A stretch of 64,000 nucleotides of DNA from QHXN01 sp032162705 (GCA_032162705.1 JAVRON010000097.1:1-64000); one strand, 5' to 3'. Positions 51,780-61,493 are shown, counted from the stretch's first letter. A program made the numbers and translations. The notes: generated by a model not told the origin, from the letters alone.

Positions 51780-52188
51780 GGCGTCAGGTCTGAGACATCC
51801 TTTCGACAGGTTGGCAGGCGCTTGGGATTGGTTGCGCGAAGCACCCCACGCTGCCTTGCGGATACAATTGCTGTGCGGGATAGAACTTCCGTGGTCGAGA
51901 GAGTAATTTAAGCGACCGGGAGGCGGAATGGCAAGCGGTGTTACAGAAGTCTATAGACGGGCGCTGCGCCCGGACGGCCCGGCGCGCACAGAAAATTGTT
52001 AGCCGCCCGCCCCCTTCCTTCCGAAGCAATTTTTCCAACGCACACAAGAAGGTTTTTCCATTCTCGGTCGCCCCCGCGCCACACTGCGGCATCGCGTTTG
52101 CCGGGAAGTTTGATGGGCAGAAGCCCTTTCATAGCTTTAAACGAAAAACTCTCCCATCTGAACAAATTGGACATGGAGGCAACAAGGA
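51780..52188. other. Divergent intergenic region
   Basis: No gene seen between the divergently transcribed EF-G paralogue and the His-rich protein. GGAGG at about 52175 may serve the next start. No clear promoter consensus was found. Confidence 0.4.
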
Positions 52189-52548
52189 ATGAGACGTGAA
52201 TTTCGTACACTATTGAGGTCAATAAGTACGTTCGCCGTTCTACTGACGCTGGTCTTGGGCACGAGCCTCGGGGTGTCTGCGAAGGGGCACGGGCACAGGC
52301 TGGGCAGGCATGACAACGGGCGTCATCTGGGTTGGACTAAGGGACGCCATCTCGGCTGGTCGCACAGCCGTCACAGCGGCGTGGGGACAAACAACAATCT
52401 GGGGAGCATCTTCAGGAGCAACCGCCGGAGCAACCGCGACGTTCTCACACGGCGCGACGACAACCGACGCGACCGAGGCATCGACATGAGCGGCCACGGC
52501 ATGGATGTGAGCGGCCACGGCCACGGCCACGCACATGGCCGCCACTAA
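52189..52548 (+). CDS. Small exported His/Gly/Arg-rich protein
   Basis: A 119-residue protein with a signal peptide (LLRSISTFAVLLTLVLGTSLGVSA) followed by a low-complexity mature part: repeats GRHLGW, RSNRRSNRD, MSGHGMDVSGHG and a HGHGHAHGRH end. About 15 percent His suggests metal binding outside the cytoplasm, by analogy only. No family recognised. Right after the stop comes a 20-bp direct repeat (about 52583-52628). Confidence 0.6.
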   Translation: MRREFRTLLRSISTFAVLLTLVLGTSLGVSAKGHGHRLGRHDNGRHLGWTKGRHLGWSHSRHSGVGTNNNLGSIFRSNRRSNRDVLTRRDDNRRDRGIDMSGHGMDVSGHGHGHAHGRH

Positions 52549-52755
52549 TACTCAAAGGGCAACACACGAAAAAGGCAACACACGAAGAGGCGAGAGCGAA
52601 ACTCAAAGAGGCGAGAGCGAAACTCAAACGAGTAACTGCTCCCGCCTCTTCGTGTATCCGCCCGCCACCCGCCACGCCGCACGCCTGTTAACTCTTCCGT
52701 TACTCCATTGCCGCCCGACCGCACGCACGCGCGAGGAGCGTCGCGTTCATCCGCG

Positions 52756-53379
52756 TCAGCCTGCCTTCTGGGAGATGGAGACGGGCTTCGTCTTCAGGCG
52801 CTTCGAGAAGGAGACGAACAGTCGATAGCCGAGCAGGAGGCCGACCAATGAGGCGAAGAGGAGCGGCTTGCGTATGTCGGATTTGACGAGCAGGTAGAAA
52901 TGTATGACAGCCGCCGCAGCCGAGAGGTACGTCAGGCGATGCAGCTTCTGCCAGCGCTTGCCGCCGAGCCGCTTAATCATCTTGTCGGTCGAGGTGATGG
53001 CGAGCGGCACCATCGAGAAGAAGGCGACCATGCCGACGAGGATGAACCAGCGCCGCACCACATCCTGCGCGATGGCCGAGAAGTCGAACGCCTTATCGAA
53101 CCAGACGTAGGTCAGCAGATGCAGTGAACCGTAGAAGAACGCATAGAGTCCGAGCATGCGGCGCAGGCGCACAAGCCACTGCACACCCGACACCTTGCGC
53201 AGAGGTGTGATGGCGAGCGTGAGCACGAGAAAGACGAGCGTCAGCGTCCCCGTCGTCCGCGTCACGAAGTCCAAAGGGTTCGCCCCCGCCTGTCCACGCC
53301 GCCAGTCCCACGCGAGCAGAGCCAGCGGCACCAGAGCATTGACGAAGACGACGAGCTTGTAGAATTTGATGTCTTTCAT
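52756..53379 (-). CDS. msrQ: MsrQ, heme-binding membrane subunit of the MsrPQ system
   Basis: A 207-residue six-helix membrane cytochrome of the ferric-reductase-like (YedZ) group. Conserved features are LRRMLGLYAFFYGSLHLLTYVWFD and KRWQKLHRLTYLSAAAAVIHFY with heme-ligand His residues. MsrQ passes electrons from the quinone pool to MsrP for repair of periplasmic methionine sulfoxide. msrP lies directly upstream on the same strand, separated by a heptamer hairpin. Confidence 0.92.
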   Translation of the reverse strand: MKDIKFYKLVVFVNALVPLALLAWDWRRGQAGANPLDFVTRTTGTLTLVFLVLTLAITPLRKVSGVQWLVRLRRMLGLYAFFYGSLHLLTYVWFDKAFDFSAIAQDVVRRWFILVGMVAFFSMVPLAITSTDKMIKRLGGKRWQKLHRLTYLSAAAAVIHFYLLVKSDIRKPLLFASLVGLLLGYRLFVSFSKRLKTKPVSISQKAG

Positions 53380-53385
53380 GAAAGA

Positions 53386-53517
<132 letters not shown>

Positions 53518-53518
53518 C

Positions 53519-54505
53519 TTAATAGTAGTGCTTCAAATCCATCCCGTCATACAGACTTGCGACCTGATCGGCGTAGCCGTTGAAGGGGAGCGTCTTGCGG
53601 CGCGTAAACTCGCCGGTGCGCTGCTCCGTCGCCTGTGCCCGGAGCACGTCCACCTTTGGGTTGACGTTTGAGAAGAACCCGTAAACATCCGGCACTTCTT
53701 TAACCCACGTTGTCGTCGGCATGCGCTCGACGAGGTTTATCTTGACGACCGACTTGATGCTCTTGAAACCGTACTTCCATGGAACGACCAGACGAATCGG
53801 GGCACCGTTCTGCGGCAGCAGCGGCTCGCCGTAGATGCCCGTCGAAAGCGTAGCCAGTGGATGTATCGCCTCATCGAGCCGCAGCCCTTCGACGTAAGGC
53901 CAAGAGAGCGCGTCGGTCTCAGGGATGTGGCGTCCCTTCGGGTCGTTCGCGGTCTGGAAGACGACGTACTGCGCCGTGCTCTGTGGCTCAACCAGTTTCA
54001 GCAGACCCGCCAGCGAGAAGCCGAACCACGGGATGACCATCGACCAGCCCTCGACGCAGCGGTGGCGGTAGATTCGATCCTCGGGCGTGAAGAGACGTGT
54101 CAGCTCGTCCAGATCGAAGACCTTCGGCTTGTTGACCAATCCCTCGACCGAGACCGTCCACGGGCGCGTGATTAAGACTTGCGCGCGGCGCGCGGGGCTG
54201 TACTTGTCCGTACCGAACTCGTAAAAGTTGTTGTAGTGCGTGATGTCCTGATAAGGGGTCGCCTCTTCGCCGGGCAAGCCCCACTGCTTCTCTGCGGCCT
54301 GTGTGCCGGACTGCGCGCCGGGCGCATCATGTCGCGTGGGCGTCGCGACCTCGATCTGCGGGGCGAGGAGCTTGCGGTAGAGAAGTCCGGTGGCGGCGGT
54401 CGTCGCGGCGAGCGTCGCGCCGCGAATGAAGTTACGGCGGCTCAGATAGACCTTCTTGTCCGTAATCTCGCTGCTCTTGATGTCGTCCGGCTTCTTTATC
54501 AACAT
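53519..54505 (-). CDS. msrP: MsrP, molybdopterin methionine-sulfoxide reductase catalytic subunit
   Basis: A 328-residue periplasmic oxidoreductase of the sulfite-oxidase/YedY family. The twin-arginine signal SRRNFIRGA (22-30) means Tat export with cofactor bound. Molybdenum-ligand Cys150 lies in YRHRCVEGWSM, followed by IPWFGFSLAGLL and the PLLPQNGAPIRLVVPWKYGFKSIKS block typical of the family. It reduces methionine sulfoxide in envelope proteins with electrons from MsrQ. Length is normal. Confidence 0.95.
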   Translation of the reverse strand: MLIKKPDDIKSSEITDKKVYLSRRNFIRGATLAATTAATGLLYRKLLAPQIEVATPTRHDAPGAQSGTQAAEKQWGLPGEEATPYQDITHYNNFYEFGTDKYSPARRAQVLITRPWTVSVEGLVNKPKVFDLDELTRLFTPEDRIYRHRCVEGWSMVIPWFGFSLAGLLKLVEPQSTAQYVVFQTANDPKGRHIPETDALSWPYVEGLRLDEAIHPLATLSTGIYGEPLLPQNGAPIRLVVPWKYGFKSIKSVVKINLVERMPTTTWVKEVPDVYGFFSNVNPKVDVLRAQATEQRTGEFTRRKTLPFNGYADQVASLYDGMDLKHYY

Positions 54506-54634
54506 GACACTCGCTCCGGTTCAACTACTCGCTCCAGATACTCGCTCCGGTTTGGACTCGACGCTGCTCACAAGGAATTTACGTGCGTGCCCGCCGCCGC
54601 GGATTCAAAGCGCGAAGCCGTCACTGTGACAGTC

Positions 54635-55528
54635 TCAGCCGAACAGCTTGAGCGAGGCCGCGGCCAGCATGCGCCTCGTCCCGCGCTCCTGCGCAAAGAC
54701 GACTGCGCGCAAATTCTCGCGCCGCCATCCCTTCTCGATTGGTACTGTCGTCTCGACCGTGAATGCGCCGCCGTGCGCGTCGGTGAGGCTGCCGATGCTT
54801 GTGAGACGGCGCACGACGCCGACATGTTCGAGCCTGCGCCCCGAATTCTCTCCGCGCGCCACGTCCGAAGAGAGGCCGCTCTCCGTCAACGCCAGCAGCA
54901 CGTAGGCCGAGTCGCCTTCGGTCAGCTTCGGGAAATTCTTGATGGTGATGGAGAGACGCGCACCCGCCTGCGTTTCAACGTCCACCTTTGTTTCGGAAGC
55001 CGCTTCTGAATCCACGCGTCTAAGTTGCACGTCGGCCTTCTGCGCGCTTGCGGCCTTGCTGATGGCATCGAGCGCCGCAGTGTTGTTGCCGCCGGGGAAT
55101 TCGTTGACGCCGTCCACGATCATCTGCGGCGTGTAGACACCGTCCTTGCCGAAGGCTTCGGCGTACTCGCCCTGCCGTTCGCTGAACTCGTGCGACGAGA
55201 AGGGGTCGGCCCATCCGAGGTAGTTCCAGTAATCGACGTGCATCGCCAGCGGGATGACCTCCGCGCCGCTGGCGGGCTGCGTCCGGTCGAGCCGCGCGAG
55301 CAGGGCGTCGGCGGGCGGGCAGCTCGAACATCCCTCGGAAGTGAACAGCTCGACGATGACGGGCGTGCGTCTGGCATCACCGCCCGTCGGCGCGGCAGTC
55401 TTCATCTCTTCGGACGCCTTCGGTGCGCGTGGCTCTTGTCGCCGCTGACCTTTCAGGACGGTGAGGGCGACAGCGAAGACCGCCAGCCCTGCGATGACGG
55501 ACACGATTGCAAACAGCTTTCTCATCAT
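54635..55528 (-). CDS. DUF1223 thioredoxin-like exported protein
   Basis: A 297-residue protein with an N-terminal signal/anchor (LFAIVSVIAGLAVFAVALTVL), a disordered linker and a DUF1223 domain starting VELFTSEGCSSCPPADALL. The CSSC pair lies where thioredoxin folds carry their redox centre. Further DUF1223 marks are MHVDYWNYLGWADPFSS and YTPQMIVDGVNEFPG. Redox function is inferred from the fold. It is near msrP on the same strand (about 130 bp), which suits envelope redox work but does not prove an operon. Confidence 0.88.
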   Translation of the reverse strand: MMRKLFAIVSVIAGLAVFAVALTVLKGQRRQEPRAPKASEEMKTAAPTGGDARRTPVIVELFTSEGCSSCPPADALLARLDRTQPASGAEVIPLAMHVDYWNYLGWADPFSSHEFSERQGEYAEAFGKDGVYTPQMIVDGVNEFPGGNNTAALDAISKAASAQKADVQLRRVDSEAASETKVDVETQAGARLSITIKNFPKLTEGDSAYVLLALTESGLSSDVARGENSGRRLEHVGVVRRLTSIGSLTDAHGGAFTVETTVPIEKGWRRENLRAVVFAQERGTRRMLAAASLKLFG

Positions 55529-55828
55529 CCGATTCCTTATACAAAACCTTACGGCGGCGCGCGGGTTAAATCATTTCAGACCCTTTCAAATCTTTTAAGA
55601 CCCCTTCAGACTTTGAGCCGCCCCGGCACACGAGCGTTGCTCCAAGCTTCTCTTCTATCAACTCCAAGCTTCTCTCCTCATAGACTCCCGCGTCAACCTT
55701 TCCTTGTCAGCGAGTAGGCCAACTGTCCGGCATCACAGGGCATCAAAAAGGAGTCGAAAATCTCGGGTTCGGGCGATGCTTGAGAAGCTGTCCGGTATTT
55801 CAAAACGGGGTTTTCGCAAGGAAACATT
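55529..55828. other. Divergent intergenic region
   Basis: No gene seen. Imperfect direct repeats CCAAGCTTCTCT (about 55641 and 55664) and TTCAGACCC/TTCAGAC words occur. AAGGAAA precedes the start of the next gene. Confidence 0.4.
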
Positions 55829-56563
55829 ATGAGAAAAACACCTACTTTTTTAGCAGCTATTCTGTTAGCCGTCGCCTCGTTCGGCGTGTCGGCTGTTCCA
55901 GCGAGCGCGCAGGCGAGGCAGGGAAGTAAGTCTCTTGCCGCCGAGCGTGTGCGCGTGTCTTTGAACCTCGCGGTGCTGATACAGGACGACCTGGTCTCGC
56001 GCGTGGGCAATGAGCTTCGCGAGACGGGCGAGTTTATACGTACTCTCCCTCCCGGCTCGCGCGTGATGGTCGGCTATATCCGCTCCGGCTCTTTGCAGGT
56101 GCGCCAGCGCTTCACGAACGACCTCGAAGCGGCCTCGCGTGCCCTGCGCATCCCCGTCGGCTCGACCTCCGTGTCGCCCTATAACCCTTACACACAGGTG
56201 CGCGATGCGATCAAGCTGTTCCCTTCAGACGGCGCGAACCGTAACGCGGTGCTGTTGGTCTCGGACGGCCTCGACACCTCGCGCGGCTTCGACTTCTCGT
56301 CCTCTGTGGATTCGATAGACTTGAATCGCGCGGTGCGCGAAGCGAAGAGCCACGGCGTCTCGGTCTACTCGTTCTACGCTCCCTCGGTTGGGTTGACGAG
56401 CTGGAACAATCGCGCGATCAGCTTCGGTCAGAGCGCACTCAATCGCGTCTCGGACGAGACCGGCGGTCGCGCCTTCTTCCAGGGCACGGACTTCGTGACC
56501 TTCAACGCATACTTCGACCGTCTCACACGGACGCTCAACGAGCAGAGCGACAGGGCCTTCTAA
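55829..56563 (+). CDS. Exported VWA-like domain protein
   Basis: A 244-residue protein with a signal peptide (FLAAILLAVASFGVSAVPASAQ) and a von Willebrand factor A-like fold: strand LNLAVLIQDD, helix, GSRVMVGYI, then NAVLLVSDGLDTSRG and GVSVYSFYAPS. The metal site DxSxS is not canonical (QDDLVS), so metal binding is doubtful. It probably acts in protein-protein contact at the envelope. AAGGAAA lies 6 nt before the ATG. Confidence 0.78.
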   Translation: MRKTPTFLAAILLAVASFGVSAVPASAQARQGSKSLAAERVRVSLNLAVLIQDDLVSRVGNELRETGEFIRTLPPGSRVMVGYIRSGSLQVRQRFTNDLEAASRALRIPVGSTSVSPYNPYTQVRDAIKLFPSDGANRNAVLLVSDGLDTSRGFDFSSSVDSIDLNRAVREAKSHGVSVYSFYAPSVGLTSWNNRAISFGQSALNRVSDETGGRAFFQGTDFVTFNAYFDRLTRTLNEQSDRAF

Positions 56564-56599
56564 GCCGGTTGCCCCGAAGGTTCGGGCTGATACATCGAG

Positions 56600-56636
56600 A
56601 GCGCCGCGTGGAGACTTAAAACCTCCCGCGGCGCTG
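56600..56636 (+). terminator. Hairpin after the VWA-like gene
   Basis: GCGCCGCG.GGAG (56601-56613) pairs with CTCC.CGCGGCGC (56623-56634), followed by a weak T-rich stretch. Confidence 0.5.
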
Positions 56637-56755
56637 TCGGTTTCCACACGAAAAAAGTTTTGTCAGCCGTCGCCCGGCGGTGTTAAAGTGCTCCGCGGGG
56701 CGGCAAGCCCTCCACTCGCGCTGCTCTAAGTGGGCATGGCCGTCCAACTCACAAC

Positions 56756-57178
56756 ATGAAGGGACAACACCCCGGCGAATACTGTCTGGTCGTGGAAGGC
56801 TCGTACCTTTCCGTCAACGAGGCGGAGCACGCGCTGCGTGACCCGTTCATCGAAGACCTGGTCGAGCAGACGGGACGCTTTCGTATCCACAATCTCAACG
56901 AGATGATGATCGTGCCCGGCGTCGCGCTCGGGCAGCTCGGGATCGAGATGATCGAGGAGGGCGTCTTCCGCATCTATAGCCTCGACCCCGAGAAGCCGCT
57001 CACCGAACGCAAGGCCGAGGGCATTGCCGAAGCGCTCCGCCGACAGGATATGTTCGACGAGATGGAAGTCGAGCCGCGCTGGCTCAACATAGAAGACGAG
57101 TCCGAAGATTCCGACGAAGCGGAGACCGGCGGAGTCGAATCCGTTGAAGTCGAGTCCGATGAAGTCGAGTCCGAATAA
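56756..57178 (+). CDS. Hypothetical acidic protein
   Basis: A 140-residue soluble protein. The first 110 residues look folded (GEYCLVVEGSYLSVNEAEHAL, HNLNEMMIVPGVALGQLGIEMIEEG) and the last 30 are Glu/Ser/Val repeats (VESVEVESDEVESE) written by a 15-18 bp DNA repeat. No family recognised. ATG 56756 lacks a strong ribosome site. Confidence 0.6.
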   Translation: MKGQHPGEYCLVVEGSYLSVNEAEHALRDPFIEDLVEQTGRFRIHNLNEMMIVPGVALGQLGIEMIEEGVFRIYSLDPEKPLTERKAEGIAEALRRQDMFDEMEVEPRWLNIEDESEDSDEAETGGVESVEVESDEVESE

Positions 57179-57329
57179 ATCCCGACCGGACTTTTACACA
57201 ACGCACCGCAAACGCCTGTAAAAGAGAGCTTCCCGCACGCAGCAGCGCCTGTACGGGGCGGAAGACGGGTCGGGCGGCCTTGCCGTAAACCCTCGCGCGC
57301 GTGTATCTTTCTGCGTCTGGCGGTAGGCT

Positions 57330-57893
57330 TTGTTTCCCGAACAAACTAAGACAATCTTTGTGGGCGGGCGCGTCCGCGTCGCGTTGGGCGACATCACGCG
57401 CCAGTCAATCGACGCTGTGGTCAACGCCGCCAACAGCACGCTTCTGGGTGGCGGCGGGGTTGACGGCGCGATCCACCGCGCGGGCGGCCCTAGTCTACTC
57501 GAAGAGTGTCTTGAGATTCGGCGCACGCTCTACCCCGAAGGGTTACCGACGGGCGAGGCAGTCATCACGTCGGGCGGGCTTCTCGCGGCGCGTTATGTGA
57601 TTCACACCGTGGGGCCCATCTACGGGCGCGAGTCGGGGCGCGAGGCGCAACTGCTCGCCTCGGCTTACCGCAACTCGCTCGCGCTGGCCGCCCGTAGAAG
57701 GCTCTCGGGCGTGGCCTTCCCTTCGATCTCCACGGGGGCTTACGGCTACCCGCGCGAGGAGGCCGCGGCGGTCGCGTCCGACGCCATCGCAGAGTTCCTC
57801 GGCGGCGACGAAACTTTAGGGGAAGTCAGACTCGTTTTCTTTTCAAAGGGCGACATGGAAGTATTTCTACGCAATCATAAATTTGAAAGCTAA
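57330..57893 (+). CDS. Macro-domain protein (O-acetyl-ADP-ribose deacetylase type)
   Basis: A 187-residue single macro domain of the MacroD/YmdB type that removes ADP-ribose from proteins or deacetylates O-acetyl-ADP-ribose. Signatures: GDITRQSIDAVVNAANSTL, the GGGGVDGAIHRAGG loop with the catalytic-group Asp, VIHTVGPIY and FPSISTGAYGYP. The start appears to be TTG 57330; an alternative is a slightly later start before VGGRVRVALGD. Stands alone between unrelated genes. Confidence 0.9.
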   Translation: MFPEQTKTIFVGGRVRVALGDITRQSIDAVVNAANSTLLGGGGVDGAIHRAGGPSLLEECLEIRRTLYPEGLPTGEAVITSGGLLAARYVIHTVGPIYGRESGREAQLLASAYRNSLALAARRRLSGVAFPSISTGAYGYPREEAAAVASDAIAEFLGGDETLGEVRLVFFSKGDMEVFLRNHKFES

Positions 57894-58000
57894 CAGATAA
57901 ACCGTCCGCCCGTCCGCCCGCCCTCGCGGCACCAGAGTCCGAAGGGCCGGCGGCTTTTCTTTGTCGGCATGTCTACGCCTTGAGAATTGAGCATAGAAGA

Positions 58001-60172
58001 ATGGTTCAAACGATGAGTGAGGTCGAGCAGGGATTTGAAGGAACGGGTGAGGCGACGATGCTGCCCGAGACGATAGCGGCGCTTGAGCGCATCTCTTGGA
58101 ACTACTGGTGGAGTTGGACGCCGGACGGCGCAGCCGTCTTCCGCGACCTCGACCAGGAGGTCTGGGACGAGTGCGAGCACAACCCGCGCCGTCTGCTGAA
58201 GGAAGTCCCACAGTACAGCCTGATGAGAGTTGCGACCGACCCGGTCTACATCGAGCGCGTGCGCCGCGTCGCCGAAGGGTTCGACTCTTACATGAAAGCC
58301 GAAGGCCGGACGTGGGCCGCCGAGCACGCACGCGCTCTCACGCATGAGCATCCGGTCGCATACTTCTGCGCGGAGTTTGGCGTGCATCACTCTCTGCCGC
58401 TCTACTCGGGCGGCCTCGGAATTCTCGCGGGCGACCACCTGAAGTCGGCGAGCGATTTGGGTCTGCCACTGGTCGCCATCGGCCTGCTCTATCACCACGG
58501 CTATTTCCGCCAGCACCTGCGCCGCGACGGTTGGCAGGAGGAGGCATACAGCCAGATCAATGTGGGCGAACTGCCGCTCACACTCGTCCGCGACAAAGAT
58601 AGACGGCCCGTCATGATCGAACTCAGCTTACGCGGGCGCACCGTGCGCGTTCAGGCCTGGCGTGCTGAGGTTGGCCGCATACCGCTCTATCTGCTCGATA
58701 CGAACGTCGAGGGCAACGACGAGATTGACCGCTTCATCACGGGCCACCTCTACGGCGGCGACCGCGAGACACGCTGCGTGCAGGAGATGGTCTTAGGCAT
58801 CGGCGGCGTGCGCCTGCTCCGTGGGCTTGAAATCGAGCCTCACGTCTTTCATCTCAACGAAGGGCATTCGGCCTTTCTGACTCTGGAGCTTTCACGCGAG
58901 CTGACCGGGCGCGGAGTCGCGTTCGAGGACGCCGCGCGTGAGGTACGATCACGCTGCGCTTTCACGACTCACACGCCCGTCGCCGCGGGCCACGACGAGT
59001 TCATCGCCTCGCTTATCGAGCGGTGCTTCGGCGAAGACTACTGGCAGGCGCTCAAGCTCACGCGCGAAGAGTTTCTGAACCTCGGTCGCGTGAAGGAAGG
59101 CGACGAGGAGGAGTTGTTCGGCCTGACGCCTCTGGCCTTGCGCATGTGCCGTTCGTCGAACGGCGTGAGCCGCAAGCATGGCGAGGTCTCGCGCGAGCTT
59201 TGGAACAAGATGTGGCCCGAGCGTCGCGTCGAAGAGGTTCCGATAACTTCGGTGACGAACGGCGTGCATGCGCCGACGTGGGTCTCGCCGCTGCTGCGCG
59301 CACTCTTCGAGGAGCACGTCGGTGCGGACTGGACGCAGGTCTTGCACGACGACGTGGCGTGGTCGCGCGCAGTCGCGAGCATCCCCGACGAAGAGCTTTG
59401 GAAGGTGCGCCGCCTCCAGCGCAAGCGTCTCATCGCATTCGTGCGCGAGCGTCTCTTCCACGCGCGGCTTCAGCAGCACGAGCCGCGCTCGTACGCCGAG
59501 TCGGCGCTCTCGATGTTCGACCCCGACGCGCTGACCATCGGGTTCGCGCGCCGCGTCGCGGCCTACAAACGCTGGGGGCTTCTGCTGACCGACGCGGAGC
59601 GTCTGCACCACCTGATGCTCGACGCGGAGCGTCCAGTGCAGTTCCTCTTCGCGGGCAAGGCGCACCCGCAGGATCAGGGCGCGAAGCTTATCCTCCAACA
59701 GCTCGCGCTCTGGAAACTCGACCCGGAGGTCATGCCGCGCGCGGTCTTCCTGCAAGACTACGATCAGGAGATCGCGCGCCAACTCGTGCAGTCCGTCGAT
59801 GTATGGATGAATGTGCCGCGGCGTCCGCTCGAAGCGTCGGGCACGAGCGGCGAGAAGGTTGCGATGAATGGCGGACTGAACCTCTCGGTTCTGGACGGCT
59901 GGTGGCTCGAAGGCTACGACGGGCAGAACGGCTGGGCCGTCGGCGACGAGACGATCAGCGAGACGACGGAAGAAACGGACAGGCGCGACGCGGAGTCGCT
60001 CTATCGCGTGCTCGAAGGCGAGGTCGTGCCGACCTTCTACGAACGCGACGGGCAAGGCGTGCCGCGCCGCTGGGTCGCCATGATGCGCCATGCCATCCAG
60101 ACGCTCGCGCCCGCCTTCAACAGCGACCGCATGGTGCGCGACTACACGCAACGCGTCTATCTCGGAGAGTAA
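58001..60172 (+). CDS. glgP: Alpha-glucan (glycogen) phosphorylase
   Basis: A 723-residue GT35 enzyme that releases glucose-1-phosphate from storage glucan in the cytoplasm, of the short TIGR02094 group. Seen: VAYFCAEFGVHHSLPLYSGGLG near residue 118, LNEGHSAFLTLEL, TPVAAGHDEF, ARRVAAYKRWGLL, FAGKAHPQDQGAK and the pyridoxal-phosphate region EASGTSGEKVAMNGGLNLS (the usual Met after SGTSG is Glu here). ATG 58001 is chosen, with ATG 58013 possible and a TTG at 57980 less likely. A large inverted repeat follows the gene. No other glycogen gene is adjacent. Confidence 0.93.
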   Translation: MVQTMSEVEQGFEGTGEATMLPETIAALERISWNYWWSWTPDGAAVFRDLDQEVWDECEHNPRRLLKEVPQYSLMRVATDPVYIERVRRVAEGFDSYMKAEGRTWAAEHARALTHEHPVAYFCAEFGVHHSLPLYSGGLGILAGDHLKSASDLGLPLVAIGLLYHHGYFRQHLRRDGWQEEAYSQINVGELPLTLVRDKDRRPVMIELSLRGRTVRVQAWRAEVGRIPLYLLDTNVEGNDEIDRFITGHLYGGDRETRCVQEMVLGIGGVRLLRGLEIEPHVFHLNEGHSAFLTLELSRELTGRGVAFEDAAREVRSRCAFTTHTPVAAGHDEFIASLIERCFGEDYWQALKLTREEFLNLGRVKEGDEEELFGLTPLALRMCRSSNGVSRKHGEVSRELWNKMWPERRVEEVPITSVTNGVHAPTWVSPLLRALFEEHVGADWTQVLHDDVAWSRAVASIPDEELWKVRRLQRKRLIAFVRERLFHARLQQHEPRSYAESALSMFDPDALTIGFARRVAAYKRWGLLLTDAERLHHLMLDAERPVQFLFAGKAHPQDQGAKLILQQLALWKLDPEVMPRAVFLQDYDQEIARQLVQSVDVWMNVPRRPLEASGTSGEKVAMNGGLNLSVLDGWWLEGYDGQNGWAVGDETISETTEETDRRDAESLYRVLEGEVVPTFYERDGQGVPRRWVAMMRHAIQTLAPAFNSDRMVRDYTQRVYLGE

Positions 60173-60180
60173 GGAGACAG

Positions 60181-60271
60181 GGCCGCAAGCCCGACCGTCA
60201 GGGAGGGCGTCAGTCTTCGTCGTATTGCATGACGGAGGCTAACGCCCTCCCTGACGGTCGGGCTTGCGGCC
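60181..60271. repeat. Perfect 30-bp inverted repeat (REP/MITE-like)
   Basis: Arms 60181-60210 and 60242-60271 are exact reverse complements, with a 31-nt loop. It lies between the converging glgP and GGDEF genes and may serve as terminator for either strand. The arm includes GCCCGACCGTCAGGGAGGGC. Confidence 0.9.
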
Positions 60272-60308
60272 TTCTGGTTGTGTTAACAATGCGTATGGCC
60301 GAGCAATC

Positions 60309-61181
60309 TCAGGCGGCGTTGGCGGGTGCGTTGGCGACGATGTGGCGGACAGTGTTCTTGCCGTGGCGCTTGGCCGTGTACATGAGTTCGTCTGCGGCGC
60401 GCAGCATCTCGTCCACCCCCGCGGGCGGGGCGATCCATGTGACGAGTCCGGCGCTGAAGGTGACGGTCCAGTCCTCTCGGCGCGCGGCTTCGAGCAGTTG
60501 GTGGCGGACGCGGCGGATGACGACCTGCGCGGCCCTCTCATCGGTCTCGGGCATGAGGATGGCGAACTCGTCGCCGCCGAGACGCGCCACCACGTCGAAG
60601 GCGCGCACGTTCTCGCGGATGGTATCGGCGATAAGTTTCAGTAGCCGGTTGCCCGCGCTGTGGCCGAGCCGGTCGTTGACGAGCTTGAAGTCGTCAACGT
60701 CCATAAAGGCGACGCTGAAGGGGTGCGCGTGACGCTGCGCGCGACTGATCTCGGCTTCGGACGCTTCCGCGAACGACCTGCCGTTGAAGGTTCCCGTCAG
60801 GTAGTCTGTGCGCGCAAGCTCCCTCTCGTGCGAGAGCGAGCGCCGGAACGAGGCGACGAGGTGCGCGAGGAGGAGCATCGAGCCTAGATGAACCGAGGCG
60901 TTCCAGTAGGCGATAAGCGGGTTGGAGAAATGTCCGGTGGTGGCGTGCGCGACCGCAAACCACGCGAGACCGCTCGCCGCGCATGTAAGCAACCCCGAGC
61001 TTCGCCCTGCATACCACGCCGCGATGAAGACCGGCACGACGTAGAAGATCAGCAGTGAAACATCGGGGCCGTTCAGATAGTCGAAGACGCCGAGCAGCGA
61101 GACGAGCAGCAGCGCGATGGTGATGATGAAGGGCCTTGAGCGCCGTTCCAGGAATGAGTTGAGCAGCATAGTTGACCGCAC
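60309..61181 (-). CDS. Membrane GGDEF protein (diguanylate cyclase)
   Basis: A 290-residue protein: four membrane helices (about 15-120) and a GGDEF domain (about 125-280) with DYLTGTFNGRSF at its start, FMDVDDFKLVNDRLGH and an intact LGGDEF. The active site is complete, so synthesis of cyclic-di-GMP is expected. An RxxD inhibitory site is not obvious upstream of the signature (RENVRAFDVVARLGGDEF). ATG 61181 or 61169 could be the start. Confidence 0.9.
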   Translation of the reverse strand: MRSTMLLNSFLERRSRPFIITIALLLVSLLGVFDYLNGPDVSLLIFYVVPVFIAAWYAGRSSGLLTCAASGLAWFAVAHATTGHFSNPLIAYWNASVHLGSMLLLAHLVASFRRSLSHERELARTDYLTGTFNGRSFAEASEAEISRAQRHAHPFSVAFMDVDDFKLVNDRLGHSAGNRLLKLIADTIRENVRAFDVVARLGGDEFAILMPETDERAAQVVIRRVRHQLLEAARREDWTVTFSAGLVTWIAPPAGVDEMLRAADELMYTAKRHGKNTVRHIVANAPANAA

Positions 61182-61493
61182 TGCGAGCCGCCGGTGGGGT
61201 CGCTTTCGCGTGGAACATCCGGGGATAGCTTCGGAATCGAAAGCGCCGCGGGCCGGGGGACGCGTGCATCTATTTGATTCGCCGCGGGTGCTTTTCCGTT
61301 GCTCAAGGGCGAGCAGCTCGTCCCCCTTGCGGCGCGTTCCACAAACCTTACAACGCTCACCGCTCGCCCTAAGTTCACATGCGGGTTTGGGCGTGCTAGA
61401 CTTCTGCTCTCCCGCACGCCGAATGCGCGTCGCGCCGCTCGCTCTTGATAACCTTTCACGGACTCTTCGGGACTGAAGCGAAGTTTACCCCAG
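61182..61493. other. Divergent intergenic region
   Basis: No gene seen between the GGDEF gene and the kinase gene. No clear promoter consensus was found. Confidence 0.4.

Noticed and set aside
50718..51911. 397-codon plus-strand frame opposite the EF-G paralogue
   Set aside because: Antisense shadow in GC-rich DNA with no recognisable domain.
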